NCBI GenBank assembly: GCA_023424785.1
Contig: JAFADP010000021.1
Coordinates: 1 to 14,304 of the forward strand
Source of the DNA: Bacillota bacterium
Lineage (GTDB): Bacteria; Bacillota; Clostridia; Clostridiales; Clostridiaceae
Length of the DNA: 14,304 bases
Reading direction: 5' to 3'
Below are positions 7,620 through 14,304 of this stretch, piece by piece. The notes under the pieces were generated by a model that ran no database searches, was not told the origin of the DNA, and was given only the letters and a program-made list of their open reading frames with translations. Positions within the stretch are counted from its first letter, which is position 1. Each line of letters begins with the position of its first letter. The position numbers and the translations under genes were made by a program.

Positions 7620-8990
7620 TTATCCTATTTTTTCTTCAAGGTTAAAATTTTTCTTTGTGTCTGATAATGCTGCATCCATTCTTTCAATAACCTTATCAAT
7701 ATCTTCTTTAGTTATAACTGCTGTTGGTTCAAATCTAATACATTTTGCATTTACAAGTGTTCCTGCTGTCATAACACCTCTTGCAAATAGTCCCTTTGCC
7801 ACATCATATCCAACATCACTATGACAAAATTCAACTGCAATCATTAACCCTACTCCTCTAACTTCATCTATTACTTCAGGGTACTTTCTCCATAATTTAT
7901 TTAATCCATTAATTAAGTACTCACCCTTATCTCTACATTGACCTGGAATGTCATTTTTAAGCATATAATCTATTGTTGCTATAGCAGCTGAGCATGCAAG
8001 TGGATTTCCTCCAAATGTTGGTGATCCTAATAACCATGGATTATCAATTAAGTCTTGTGTCCACATATGAGGTCTACAAATTATACCTGTTATTGGCATT
8101 ATACCGCCACCAAATGCTTTACCAAAGGTCATAATATCTGGTGTAACATCTTCTGCTTCACATCTCCACATAGTACCAGTTCTACCCATACCAGTTTGAA
8201 TTTCATCAAATATTAATGCTACTCCATATTCATCACATATCTTTCTTACTTCTTTTAAATATCCTTTAGGAGGAATTATAACTCCACCTTCCCCTTGAAT
8301 TGGTTCTAATATTACTGCTGCAACTTTTTCTCCAACAGCATGAAGATTTCTAATGGCTTTTCTCATATCTTCTGCATTACCATATTCAACATGTTGTACT
8401 TGTTGTACCATTGGTGTGTAAGGTATTCTATAAGTTCCCTTACCTGCCATAGATACAGCCCCCATAGACTTTCCGTGGAATGCTCCAACTGTTGATATAT
8501 ACCATCTTCCGCCTGTAGCTATTCTAGCAAGCTTTAATGCCATTTCTACAGCTTCTGCTCCACCATTTGTAAAGAAACAATATTGTAAATCTCCTGGTGT
8601 AATATCAGCTACAGCTTTTGCTAAATACCCTCTTAATGGATCTAATAATTCTTGTGAATGTAATGCTTGATGCTCTAATTGAGCCTTTACAACTTCTATA
8701 ATTTCTTCATTTCTATGTCCACAAGTAAATATACCAAATCCTCCTAAACAATCAATAAATTCTTCTCCATAAAGTCCTGTACAATATGCTCCATAATCTT
8801 TCCACTCAACAACTGCTGCATTAGTTGAAACAGATTTTCTATATTTTAACCATCCTGGACTTACATAGTTATCAAAATAATTTACTGTATCCTTTGTAAT
8901 TTGTTCTTTTGTTGCATCATCTAATTTATCACTCTTAATATAATTAATTGCTTTTTCTAATCCTTCTATTACCTTATCCTTATTTTCCAT
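7620..8990 (-). CDS. patA: putrescine aminotransferase (class III, PLP-dependent)
   Basis: Transfers the terminal amino group of putrescine (and possibly cadaverine) to 2-oxoglutarate, forming 4-aminobutanal, which cyclises to 1-pyrroline. At 456 residues it matches the E. coli PatA/YgjG length (459) and shares its distinctive blocks: NYFDNYVSPGWLKYRKSV, EFIDCLGGFGIF, LHSQELLDPLR, GAFHGKSMGAVS and EPIQGEGGVIIPPKGYL. D262 in IFDEIQTGMGRTG contacts the PLP nitrogen and K291 in TFGKAFGGG forms the Schiff base. AAAGGAAG (8999-9006) precedes the ATG by eight bases. The gene is monocistronic, has its own promoter and an intrinsic terminator within its leader, and is divergent from a GAF-LuxR regulator. 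It is clearly distinct from the GabT paralogue at the left of the window. Confidence 0.93.
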   Translation of the reverse strand: MENKDKVIEGLEKAINYIKSDKLDDATKEQITKDTVNYFDNYVSPGWLKYRKSVSTNAAVVEWKDYGAYCTGLYGEEFIDCLGGFGIFTCGHRNEEIIEVVKAQLEHQALHSQELLDPLRGYLAKAVADITPGDLQYCFFTNGGAEAVEMALKLARIATGGRWYISTVGAFHGKSMGAVSMAGKGTYRIPYTPMVQQVQHVEYGNAEDMRKAIRNLHAVGEKVAAVILEPIQGEGGVIIPPKGYLKEVRKICDEYGVALIFDEIQTGMGRTGTMWRCEAEDVTPDIMTFGKAFGGGIMPITGIICRPHMWTQDLIDNPWLLGSPTFGGNPLACSAAIATIDYMLKNDIPGQCRDKGEYLINGLNKLWRKYPEVIDEVRGVGLMIAVEFCHSDVGYDVAKGLFARGVMTAGTLVNAKCIRFEPTAVITKEDIDKVIERMDAALSDTKKNFNLEEKIG

Positions 8991-9041
8991 AAATATCTCT
9001 TCCTTTCATTACTATAAGATATATAATCATTTCTGCTAGCT

Positions 9042-9087
9042 AAAAAAAGGTGTATTTTTACCACAACATCGTGGCAAAAAATACACC
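9042..9087 (-). terminator. intrinsic terminator inside the patA 5' leader (candidate attenuator)
   Basis: Minus-strand hairpin: 11 pairs (9049-9059 with 9077-9087), a small internal loop (9060 against 9075-9076), four GC-rich pairs (9061-9064 with 9071-9074) and a six-base loop. Seven U follow directly (9042-9048). It lies between the patA promoter and the patA ribosome binding site, and the neighbouring upstream gene is divergent, so it is not a 3' terminator of another gene. On the plus strand the stem is followed by CTTGTATATC with no U-tract. Conditional readthrough is therefore likely. Confidence 0.8.
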
Positions 9088-9133
9088 CTTGTATATCTCA
9101 TTTGTTATTTTATTTTTTATTTACTATGATGTT

Positions 9134-9162
9134 ATTATATACCATCAGTTTAAGATTCTCAA
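9134..9162 (-). promoter_or_regulatory. sigma-A promoter of patA
   Basis: Read on the minus strand, TTGAGA (-35, 9157-9162) and TATAAT (-10, 9134-9139) are 17 bases apart. The predicted start near 9127 gives a leader of about 137 nt that contains the intrinsic terminator. An imperfect dyad, ATCAGTTT (9144-9151) and AAACTGGT (9169-9176) with centres 25 bp apart, brackets the -35 and is a candidate regulator site. Confidence 0.75.
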
Positions 9163-9215
9163 TTAGCCAAACTGGTGATTATTATACCTATTTTGTATTA
9201 TTTTGTAAGGTGAGC

Positions 9216-9281
9216 TACTCATTTTTAAGCATTTATACTCCCAATATACTCCTTTATTATATAAAATAGTTACTCCTTTAT
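9216..9281. repeat. four TACTC direct repeats upstream of the GAF-LuxR gene
   Basis: TACTC occurs at 9216-9220, 9236-9240, 9247-9251 and 9271-9275. The last two are part of the 11-bp exact repeat TACTCCTTTAT (9247-9257 and 9271-9281). The start-to-start spacings are 20, 11 and 24 bp, close to whole helical turns for the first two. They may be binding sites for the adjacent regulator, although the sequence is simple enough for chance. Confidence 0.35.
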
Positions 9282-9316
9282 ACTTCTATACCATAACTTA
9301 ATTCTAAAATATATGT

Positions 9317-9345
9317 TATAATAATATATGAGTATTAAAAGGAGG
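9317..9345 (+). promoter_or_regulatory. -10 element and ribosome binding site of the GAF-LuxR gene
   Basis: A perfect TATAAT at 9317-9322 would start a very short leader. AAAAGGAGG at 9337-9345 is a strong ribosome binding site ten bases before the ATG at 9356. No clear -35 is found at 16-18 bp upstream. Confidence 0.55.
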
Positions 9346-9355
9346 ATATAAACTT

Positions 9356-10102
9356 ATGAAAAATAATGAAGTGCTTTTACTTAATGACATAATATATAAA
9401 ATTTACAGCATTCCTGATTTTAATACAATGAAGTTAACATTCTTAAACTTGTTAAATTTATTAATTCCAAATAGTGGATCAAGTATTTTAATGGCTGATC
9501 ATAAAAATGATAAACATCTATTATGTAATCCTGTATGCTATCCTCCAAAGTTTAGCATTGCAGAAAAGAACTATTTAAACATGGAAGATGAAGATTACAG
9601 TAGATGGATTATGATTAGTGGAAAGTGCATTATTATTAGGGAAACTGATTTAATGCCTGATGAAGCTCGCGTTAAAACTTCTATATATAAGAATTGGTAT
9701 GAACCATTCGGTCTTCATTATTCACTTCAAATGAGCATTGTATTTAAAGATAAATTTTTAGGTATTATAACATTATATCGTACAAAAGAAGAAGGGGATT
9801 TTACAGATGATGAAATGTTTATTATGAATTTACTTCAAGATCATCTAAATTATCGTTTTTATCAAAACTATACTGCAAGTTTTTCTCCTAGTCATACCTA
9901 TTCTATATCTAACTTAGCAGCAGAATATCATTTAACAAACAGAGAAGTAGATGTATTAAAGTTACTTTTTGAAGAAATGCAATCAAACGAAATTGCTGAA
10001 AAACTATGTATTAGCACTCATACTTTAAAGAAGCACATACAAAATCTTTATAGAAAATTTAAAGTTTCTACAAGATGGGATTTACTTAAGTTTAGACAAT
10101 AA
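9356..10102 (+). CDS. LuxR-family transcriptional regulator with N-terminal GAF-like sensor domain
   Basis: A 248-residue DNA-binding protein. Residues about 190-247 are a standard LuxR/GerE helix-turn-helix: LTNREVDVLKLL at 193, then SNEIAEKLCIS as the recognition region and TLKKHIQNLYRKFKVSTRWDLL. The first 165 residues resemble a GAF-type sensor (SIVFKDKFLGIITLYRTKEEGDFTDDEM is the typical final strand-helix of a GAF domain). There is no receiver domain or phosphoacceptor aspartate block, so it is not a classical two-component response regulator; a small ligand is more likely. It is divergent from patA across 365 bp of regulatory DNA, so control of patA and response to a polyamine or related metabolite is a reasonable inference without direct evidence. 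It is followed immediately by a terminator. Confidence 0.85.
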   Translation: MKNNEVLLLNDIIYKIYSIPDFNTMKLTFLNLLNLLIPNSGSSILMADHKNDKHLLCNPVCYPPKFSIAEKNYLNMEDEDYSRWIMISGKCIIIRETDLMPDEARVKTSIYKNWYEPFGLHYSLQMSIVFKDKFLGIITLYRTKEEGDFTDDEMFIMNLLQDHLNYRFYQNYTASFSPSHTYSISNLAAEYHLTNREVDVLKLLFEEMQSNEIAEKLCISTHTLKKHIQNLYRKFKVSTRWDLLKFRQ

Positions 10103-10127
10103 AAAAGAGCTGTTAAAGCTCTTTTTT
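10101..10127. terminator. bidirectional intrinsic terminator after the GAF-LuxR gene
   Basis: AGAGCT (10106-10111) pairs with AGCTCT (10117-10122) around GTTAA. A-runs before and T-runs after give U-tracts on both strands. It can end the LuxR-type gene and also the convergent methyltransferase gene, which stops at 10161. Confidence 0.9.
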
Positions 10128-10137
10128 AATCTATAGG

Positions 10138-10163
10138 AAAAGCAAAGTAATAATTTAACACTA
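10138..10163 (-). repeat. single-arm copy of the repeat found at 7541-7566
   Basis: Read on the minus strand, these 26 bases match 7541-7566 (plus strand) at 24 positions. Each copy begins at the stop codon of a gene (the methyltransferase/reductase here, the AraC-type regulator there). The complementary arm present at 7589-7609 is missing here. Confidence 0.7.
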
Positions 10164-11954
10164 TTTTATTCTATTTATAATTTCTATAAGCATGGACACT
10201 CTTTTAAATGGTGTTATAAAATAGAATCCATCGCAAATATCTTTTAATTTCTTACCTAGTTCTGTTGCAATTTCTATTCCAACTTCTTGTCCCTCTTCTT
10301 TACTCATTTCAGGTGAAAATCTATTTATTATTTCTTCTGGAATTTTAACTCCTGGAAGCTCATTATTTAAGAATTGTGCATTTCTATAGCTTACAATAGG
10401 AAGTATTCCTGCTAATATTTTAGCATCTGTTCTTTCTCTTACAACCTTTAAAAATTCTATAGTCTCATCATCATATATTGGTTGAGTTAAGAAGAATTTT
10501 GCACCATTTTCTATTTTCTTAACCATACGTTTATATTCTGCTTCTTTATTTCTTACATTTAAGTTTAATGCTCCACCTATTAATATTTCATCACCTTTAA
10601 ATACTTGTTCATTAGTGTCTTTTATAAGATTTATTAATTTAAAGGAATTTAAATTAAATACATTTTTTGTTTCTACTTTATTTGCATCAGATACTGGGTC
10701 TCCTGTTATAGCTAAAATATTTCTTATATTTTCTATATGACCACCTAAAATACTTGATCTTATAGCATTTGTATTTCTATCTCTACAACATATATGAGGC
10801 ATTACCTCTATACCCACTTCTCTTTTTATTTTAGAAGATATAATTACAGAATCTGCCCTAACTCTAGACATTGGTGAATCTGGAATTGTTACAAGGTCTA
10901 TTCCATTTTCCTTACATAGTCTAGCACCTTCCATAAGTGATTTTATATCTGTATCCATAGGTGCAGATAGTTCAATAGCTGTTACAAACTTATTATTTTT
11001 TAACTTTTCACTAAAAGTATTTATAACCTTATTTTTATCTTCTATAACCTCTACCTTTTTTTCACTTCTTGGCATACATATTTCTTTTATATTTCTCTCT
11101 GATGATAATCTTTTTATATATGCTGGAGTTGTTCCACAACATCCTCCAATAATAGATACACCTAAAGATTTTATAAGATCCATCTTTCTACTAAAGTATT
11201 CTGGATTATTAGTATATACTGTTCTTTCTTGAACAACCATAGGGTGTCCTGCATTAGGAAGGGCTGATATTATTTTTCCTTTTAAATCTAATGTTTTAAG
11301 AATATCATAAATAAAAGTTGGTCCCATACCACAGTTTAGTCCAATTGAATCAATTTCTTTAATATTATCTAATTCTTCAAATATTCTTTTTATACTAATA
11401 CCATCTCTAGAAAATCCATCTGGTTTTATTGCAAATTGAGTTAATATAAATGCATTACTATCTTTTTCTTTTATATACTTTGATATTTCTTTTAAATTAT
11501 GTGTATTACTTAATGTTTCAAATACAAATATATTAATATTATTTTCTAAGAAAGTATCTACTATAAATTTAAGTTCATCTAAAGCCTTTTCTTCCTTATT
11601 TTCTAATGGATCTAATCTAACAGGACCTATACTTGCTCCTATAAAAACTTCTTTATTTAATGTAACTTCTTTAGCTATTTCTATTCCTGCTTTAATTACA
11701 TTCTTTAATTCTTCTCTAGATATTCCTAAAGTAAATGTATTTGCAGAAAATGTATTAGTTCTTATAAGCTTTGCTCCTGCTTCTATATACTCATTATGAA
11801 TTCTCTTGATAACCTCTCTATTATTTATATTTGCAAATTCACAATATTCTATATCATTACCTGTAATTTCAGAGTAATATGTTCCCATAGCTCCATCACA
11901 TATTAATAATTTATTATTTAAATAACCTAATATTCCTTTGTTATCTTGCCCCAA
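10161..11954 (-). CDS. bifunctional homocysteine S-methyltransferase / 5,10-methylenetetrahydrofolate reductase (YitJ type)
   Basis: A 597-residue fusion close in length to B. subtilis YitJ (612). Residues about 1-290 are a zinc-dependent homocysteine S-methyltransferase: DGAMGTYYSE near the start, RTNTFSAN, C208 in GLNCGMGP and the C272-C273 pair in GGCCGTTP as zinc ligands. Residues about 310-597 are a methylenetetrahydrofolate reductase TIM barrel: VTAIELSAP, VTIPDSP, HICCRDRN, ITGDP, FFLTQPIYD and GILPIVS are conserved FAD/folate positions. Together they supply methyl groups for methionine from folate. It uses a TTG start (11952-11954) preceded by GAAGGGAG; the first downstream ATG (residue 20) lies inside the conserved DGAMGT motif and cannot be the start. 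It has its own promoter and a leader of only about 36 nt, too short for the S-box riboswitch known upstream of B. subtilis yitJ. Confidence 0.92.
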   Translation of the reverse strand: MGQDNKGILGYLNNKLLICDGAMGTYYSEITGNDIEYCEFANINNREVIKRIHNEYIEAGAKLIRTNTFSANTFTLGISREELKNVIKAGIEIAKEVTLNKEVFIGASIGPVRLDPLENKEEKALDELKFIVDTFLENNINIFVFETLSNTHNLKEISKYIKEKDSNAFILTQFAIKPDGFSRDGISIKRIFEELDNIKEIDSIGLNCGMGPTFIYDILKTLDLKGKIISALPNAGHPMVVQERTVYTNNPEYFSRKMDLIKSLGVSIIGGCCGTTPAYIKRLSSERNIKEICMPRSEKKVEVIEDKNKVINTFSEKLKNNKFVTAIELSAPMDTDIKSLMEGARLCKENGIDLVTIPDSPMSRVRADSVIISSKIKREVGIEVMPHICCRDRNTNAIRSSILGGHIENIRNILAITGDPVSDANKVETKNVFNLNSFKLINLIKDTNEQVFKGDEILIGGALNLNVRNKEAEYKRMVKKIENGAKFFLTQPIYDDETIEFLKVVRERTDAKILAGILPIVSYRNAQFLNNELPGVKIPEEIINRFSPEMSKEEGQEVGIEIATELGKKLKDICDGFYFITPFKRVSMLIEIINRIK

Positions 11955-11996
11955 ATTAAGTCTCTCCCTTCAGCTAATTTACTTTTATTTTAATTA

Positions 11997-12025
11997 ATAT
12001 TATCCTACTGGTTAAAATTAGTCAA
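11997..12025 (-). promoter_or_regulatory. promoter of the methyltransferase/reductase gene
   Basis: Read on the minus strand, TTGACT (-35, 12020-12025) is separated by 17 bases from TAATAT (-10, 11997-12002). It lies between the aldehyde dehydrogenase stop and the TTG start, predicting transcription from about 11990. The -35 is strong and the -10 matches four of six consensus bases. Confidence 0.65.
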
Positions 12026-12034
12026 GAATCCAAT

Positions 12035-13423
12035 TTACTTGAATACCTTCTTAATTAAACTAAGTTTATTATATGGTGGAAAAACTAAGTCTATATTTAA
12101 CTTTGTTCCTTTTTTTAATATGCTTTTTTCATGAGTAAATGTATTAAAGCTATATTCTCCATGATAAGAACCTATACCTGAATTCCCTACTCCTCCAAAA
12201 GGTAAATTATGATTAATTAAATGACTTATAGTATCATTAATACTTACTCCACCAGAAGATACGCTACTTAAAACTTTTCTCTCTACATCTTTATTATTAG
12301 TGAAAAGATATAATGCAAGTGGCTTTTCCCCTTTATTTATTTTCTTTATTACCTCATCTAAATATTCATATTCTATAATAGGTAGAACTGGCCCAAAAAT
12401 TTCTTCATTCATAGATGCACCTTTACCTTCTGGTAAGCATATTAATGTAGGTTCTATAAACTTTTTACTCTTATCACACCTACCACCATATACTATAAAT
12501 TCTTTATCCTTCTCTAATATATTTTTTATTCTTTCAAAATGTCTTTCATTAACTATAGAAGAAAAATCCTTATTATTTTTTATATCCTCACCATAAAATT
12601 CTTTTATAACTTCCTTGCACTTATTAATAAATTCCTCTTTTATATCTTTATGAACAAATACATAATCAGGAGCTACACAAGTTTGCCCTGCATTAAGAGT
12701 TTTTCCCCATATTATTCTTTTGCATGAAATTTCAATACTTGCACTTTTATCTACAATAACAGGACTTTTACCTCCAAGTTCAAGAGTTACTGGAGTTAAG
12801 TTTTTAGACGCAGCCTCCATTACTATTTTTCCTACATTGACACTTCCTGTAAAGAAAATATAATCAAACTTACTATTTATAAGAGAAGTTGTAGTTTCTA
12901 TAGCTCCTTCTACTACACTTATATAATTCTCATTAAAAGTTTCACTTATCATATCTAAAATTACTTTTGATACATTAGGAGTAAGCTCTGATGGCTTTAA
13001 TACAACTGTATTTCCTCCAGCTATTGCTCCTATTAATGGTTCAATAGTTAATTGAAATGGATAATTATATGGTCCTATTATTAATACTGTTCCATAAGGT
13101 TCTCTCATTATATAACTCTTTGATGGATATAAATATATTGGTGTTTTTACCTTTTTCACCTTAGCCCATTTTTTTAAGTTCTTAATTGTATTTTTTATAC
13201 TTACTAATTCAAAACCAATTTCACTACTATAACTTTCAAAATTCCCCTTACCTAAATCTTTTCTAAGGGCTTCTGATATTTTATCTTCATATTTTATAAT
13301 AGCTTCTCTTAACTTTTTTAACTGCTCTATTCTAAAATCTATATTTAAAGTCTCATTTTTATAAAAATACTCTTTATGATTTTTTAAAATATTATTAACT
13401 TGTTGGGTACTTAACTCTTCCAT
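12035..13423 (-). CDS. aldehyde dehydrogenase, ALDH3/YwdH class
   Basis: Oxidises an aldehyde to the carboxylate using NAD(P)+. From the ATG at 13421-13423 the protein is 462 residues, the usual length of the ALDH3 class and shorter than the roughly 490-500 of betaine or aminobutanal dehydrogenases. Visible motifs are GTVLIIGPYNYPFQLTIEPL, GGNTVVLKPSELTP, the cofactor loop FFTGSVNVGK, general base E215 in LELGGKSP, nucleophile C249 in NAGQTCVAPDY, EEIFGPVLP and NLPFGGVGNSGIG. The start is fixed by AGGAGG six bases upstream; an in-frame ATG 33 bp earlier lies inside a hairpin and has no ribosome binding site. ALDH3 enzymes usually act on medium- or long-chain and aromatic aldehydes. The true substrate here is unknown. 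Confidence 0.9.
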   Translation of the reverse strand: MEELSTQQVNNILKNHKEYFYKNETLNIDFRIEQLKKLREAIIKYEDKISEALRKDLGKGNFESYSSEIGFELVSIKNTIKNLKKWAKVKKVKTPIYLYPSKSYIMREPYGTVLIIGPYNYPFQLTIEPLIGAIAGGNTVVLKPSELTPNVSKVILDMISETFNENYISVVEGAIETTTSLINSKFDYIFFTGSVNVGKIVMEAASKNLTPVTLELGGKSPVIVDKSASIEISCKRIIWGKTLNAGQTCVAPDYVFVHKDIKEEFINKCKEVIKEFYGEDIKNNKDFSSIVNERHFERIKNILEKDKEFIVYGGRCDKSKKFIEPTLICLPEGKGASMNEEIFGPVLPIIEYEYLDEVIKKINKGEKPLALYLFTNNKDVERKVLSSVSSGGVSINDTISHLINHNLPFGGVGNSGIGSYHGEYSFNTFTHEKSILKKGTKLNIDLVFPPYNKLSLIKKVFK

Positions 13424-13429
13424 AATTTT

Positions 13430-13435
13430 CCTCCT
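13430..13435 (-). promoter_or_regulatory. ribosome binding site deciding the aldehyde dehydrogenase start
   Basis: A perfect AGGAGG on the minus strand, six bases before the ATG at 13423. It lies inside the longer reading frame that opens at 13456 and makes that upstream start very unlikely. Confidence 0.9.
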
Positions 13436-13444
13436 AAATAAAGA

Positions 13445-13478
13445 AGGCTGTCTCACTAAATAATTAGCATGACAGCCT
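13445..13478 (-). terminator. hairpin between the membrane-protein gene and the aldehyde dehydrogenase gene
   Basis: AGGCTGTC (13445-13452) pairs with GACAGCCT (13471-13478), and an inner CTAA/TTAG pair continues the stem across a small internal loop. On the minus strand it begins 8 bp after the membrane-protein stop and is followed by TTCTTTATTT, a modest U-tract. It is most likely a terminator, possibly leaky, since no clear separate promoter for the dehydrogenase is visible before its ribosome binding site. Confidence 0.65.
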
Positions 13479-13486
13479 CTATAACA

Positions 13487-13888
13487 CTATCTATTACGAA
13501 TAACTTTTATTATCTTAACTACTATACTCATAACTATCTGCACTATTAATAAAGATATAATTATAATAGCTATATGAAATGGAGCTGCTTCTTTTTTATA
13601 TACTCTTGGTAAAATTCCAACCATGCCTATTCCATAAGCTCCTATAGGATGATAAATAAGTATTAAAATATAATACAGAATATCTCCTAAGATATAGTAA
13701 ACAATATTGTTTGAAATTGCAAGCATTCCAATAATTGAACTAACAATAATTGATGTATAAAATATAATACCTGCTCCTATGTCATCAGGATACTGACTTT
13801 TAAAAACGTTAGGTGCAATTAAAAAATCTATAATATACATAATTAACATAAGAATTAATATCTTTATTAGCTTGTTAGATTTATTCAA
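13487..13888 (-). CDS. small integral membrane protein of unknown function
   Basis: A 133-residue very hydrophobic protein with four likely membrane helices: LIKILILMLIMYIIDFLI, then GIIFYTSIIVSSIIGMLAI, then VYYILGDILYYILILIY, and a C-terminal FHIAIIIISLLIVQIVMSI followed by a basic tail. I do not recognise a family. The start is uncertain. The longest frame opens with an ATG at 13901-13903 that has no ribosome binding site and overlaps a TATAAT. I prefer the TTG at 13886-13888 because GGGGAG (13896-13901) lies exactly seven bases before it. The gene follows the SseB-like gene by about 80 bp in the same direction, and a hairpin follows its stop. Nothing in the neighbours indicates its job. 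Confidence 0.7.
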   Translation of the reverse strand: MNKSNKLIKILILMLIMYIIDFLIAPNVFKSQYPDDIGAGIIFYTSIIVSSIIGMLAISNNIVYYILGDILYYILILIYHPIGAYGIGMVGILPRVYKKEAAPFHIAIIIISLLIVQIVMSIVVKIIKVIRNR

Positions 13889-13895
13889 TTTATCA

Positions 13896-13901
13896 CTCCC
13901 C
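13896..13901 (-). promoter_or_regulatory. ribosome binding site supporting a TTG start
   Basis: GGGGAG on the minus strand, seven bases upstream of TTG at 13888 and overlapping the alternative ATG at 13903. It is the only Shine-Dalgarno-like sequence near the 5' end of this gene. Confidence 0.55.
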
Positions 13902-13966
13902 ATTATATCGCTAGCAAATCTTTTTATCCGCTAATATGATAGCCCCATAAAACAAAACTTATTTTA

Positions 13967-14304
13967 TTAAATTCTTGAGAAAAATGGTTTAGCTGTATTA
14001 AGTACATGTATACCAATAGATGAAGTTATATCTAATTCCATAAATTCTACAAAATCACCTTCTAGTAATGTTCCCTTAATAACTTGACTAGCTTCCCTAA
14101 CAAGGCTCTCCATTTCACCTAATGTATCAACAATTACTAATGAATGTGGCTTTGTTTCACCATTTGTGTATTCCACTAAAAATGCACTTCTTACATCTTC
14201 TTTTCTTTCAAAATACTTTGATAATGCTTCAACTAATCTTTCTGGATAAACCTTTGGTGGTCCTATAATAACTTGCTGATTTGTATTTATCTTATATTTA
14301 TTTA
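13967..14304 (-). CDS. SseB-like protein, C-terminal part (runs off the window)
   Basis: An open frame from the right edge to the stop at 13967 encodes the last 111 residues of a longer protein. The visible sequence reads VIIGPPKVYPERLVEALSEYF, then REDVRSAFLVEYTNGETKPHSLVIVD, and ends in NTAKPFFSRI. The order PxxLVEALSEYF, V..A.L, KPH.L.VVD and a final PFF/Y.R resembles the C-terminal domain of the SseB (enhanced serine sensitivity) family. The function of that family is poorly defined. There is an internal GTG at 14174-14176, but the frame is open well upstream and the conserved PERLVEALSEYF block lies before it, so that codon is not the start. The true start is beyond the window. Confidence 0.75.
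   Translation of the reverse strand, partial: NKYKINTNQQVIIGPPKVYPERLVEALSKYFERKEDVRSAFLVEYTNGETKPHSLVIVDTLGEMESLVREASQVIKGTLLEGDFVEFMELDITSSIGIHVLNTAKPFFSRI

Noticed and set aside
9036..9101. A 21-codon minus-strand frame (starting MRYTRVYF) that overlaps the patA leader terminator, as a possible leader peptide.
   Set aside because: There is no ribosome binding site before its ATG; the preceding bases are only A and T-rich. The overlap with the terminator stem is suggestive but not enough to call a gene.
12300..12727. Plus-strand open frames opposite the aldehyde dehydrogenase gene.
   Set aside because: They are antisense shadows of a strongly conserved enzyme with intact catalytic motifs and have no ribosome binding site or recognisable protein features.
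13424..13456. Upstream in-frame ATG adding 11 residues to the aldehyde dehydrogenase.
   Set aside because: It lies in the hairpin, has no ribosome binding site, and the extra residues cover the AGGAGG that serves the downstream ATG.
13967..14176. A separate 69-residue protein starting at GTG 14174-14176.
   Set aside because: The frame is open to the window edge and the upstream part carries conserved SseB-like sequence, so this is the tail of a longer gene.

Overview
The window looks like the chromosome of a low-GC Gram-positive anaerobe of the Clostridium type. The reasons are very AT-rich codon choice (AAA, ATA and TTA dominate), strong GGAGG-type ribosome binding sites, A/U-rich intrinsic terminators, and protein families typical of that group. 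No rRNA, tRNA, CRISPR array, insertion sequence or phage gene is visible. Most genes are on the minus strand. The plus-strand genes are a GABA aminotransferase at the left edge and two regulators, each divergent from the genes it probably controls.

Layout from left to right: (1) a complete class III aminotransferase of the GabT type (plus), ending at a bidirectional terminator. (2) A compact five-gene minus-strand operon, 6355 to 1389: a binding lipoprotein, two FecCD permeases, an ATPase and an MFS exporter, with overlaps or tiny gaps throughout. Its promoter at 6409-6437 carries a near-perfect Fur box in the spacer. Divergent from it is a PchR-like AraC regulator. A 21-bp-spaced direct repeat between the two genes is a good candidate AraC operator. 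(3) A putrescine aminotransferase (patA, minus) and a divergent GAF-LuxR regulator (plus), separated by 365 bp that hold a patA promoter, an intrinsic terminator inside the patA leader, and repeated TACTC motifs. (4) A bifunctional homocysteine S-methyltransferase/methylenetetrahydrofolate reductase (YitJ type, minus) with its own promoter and no S-box leader. (5) An ALDH3-class aldehyde dehydrogenase, a small four-helix membrane protein of unknown function, and the C-terminal part of an SseB-like protein running off the right edge (all minus).

Functionally, the iron operon imports a ferric siderophore when Fur releases the promoter and the AraC protein probably senses the ligand. No siderophore biosynthesis gene is present, so the substrate may be a siderophore made by others. 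PatA, an aldehyde dehydrogenase and GabT could together form putrescine to 4-aminobutanal to GABA to succinate semialdehyde, but they are three separate transcription units and the dehydrogenase is not of the classical aminobutanal type, so this is only an inference.

The observations most worth following are the terminator in the patA leader, the Fur/AraC promoter architecture, and a roughly 26-bp repeat found just after the stop codons of two unrelated genes, one copy of which forms a long hairpin. I did not find a convincing wholly new system.
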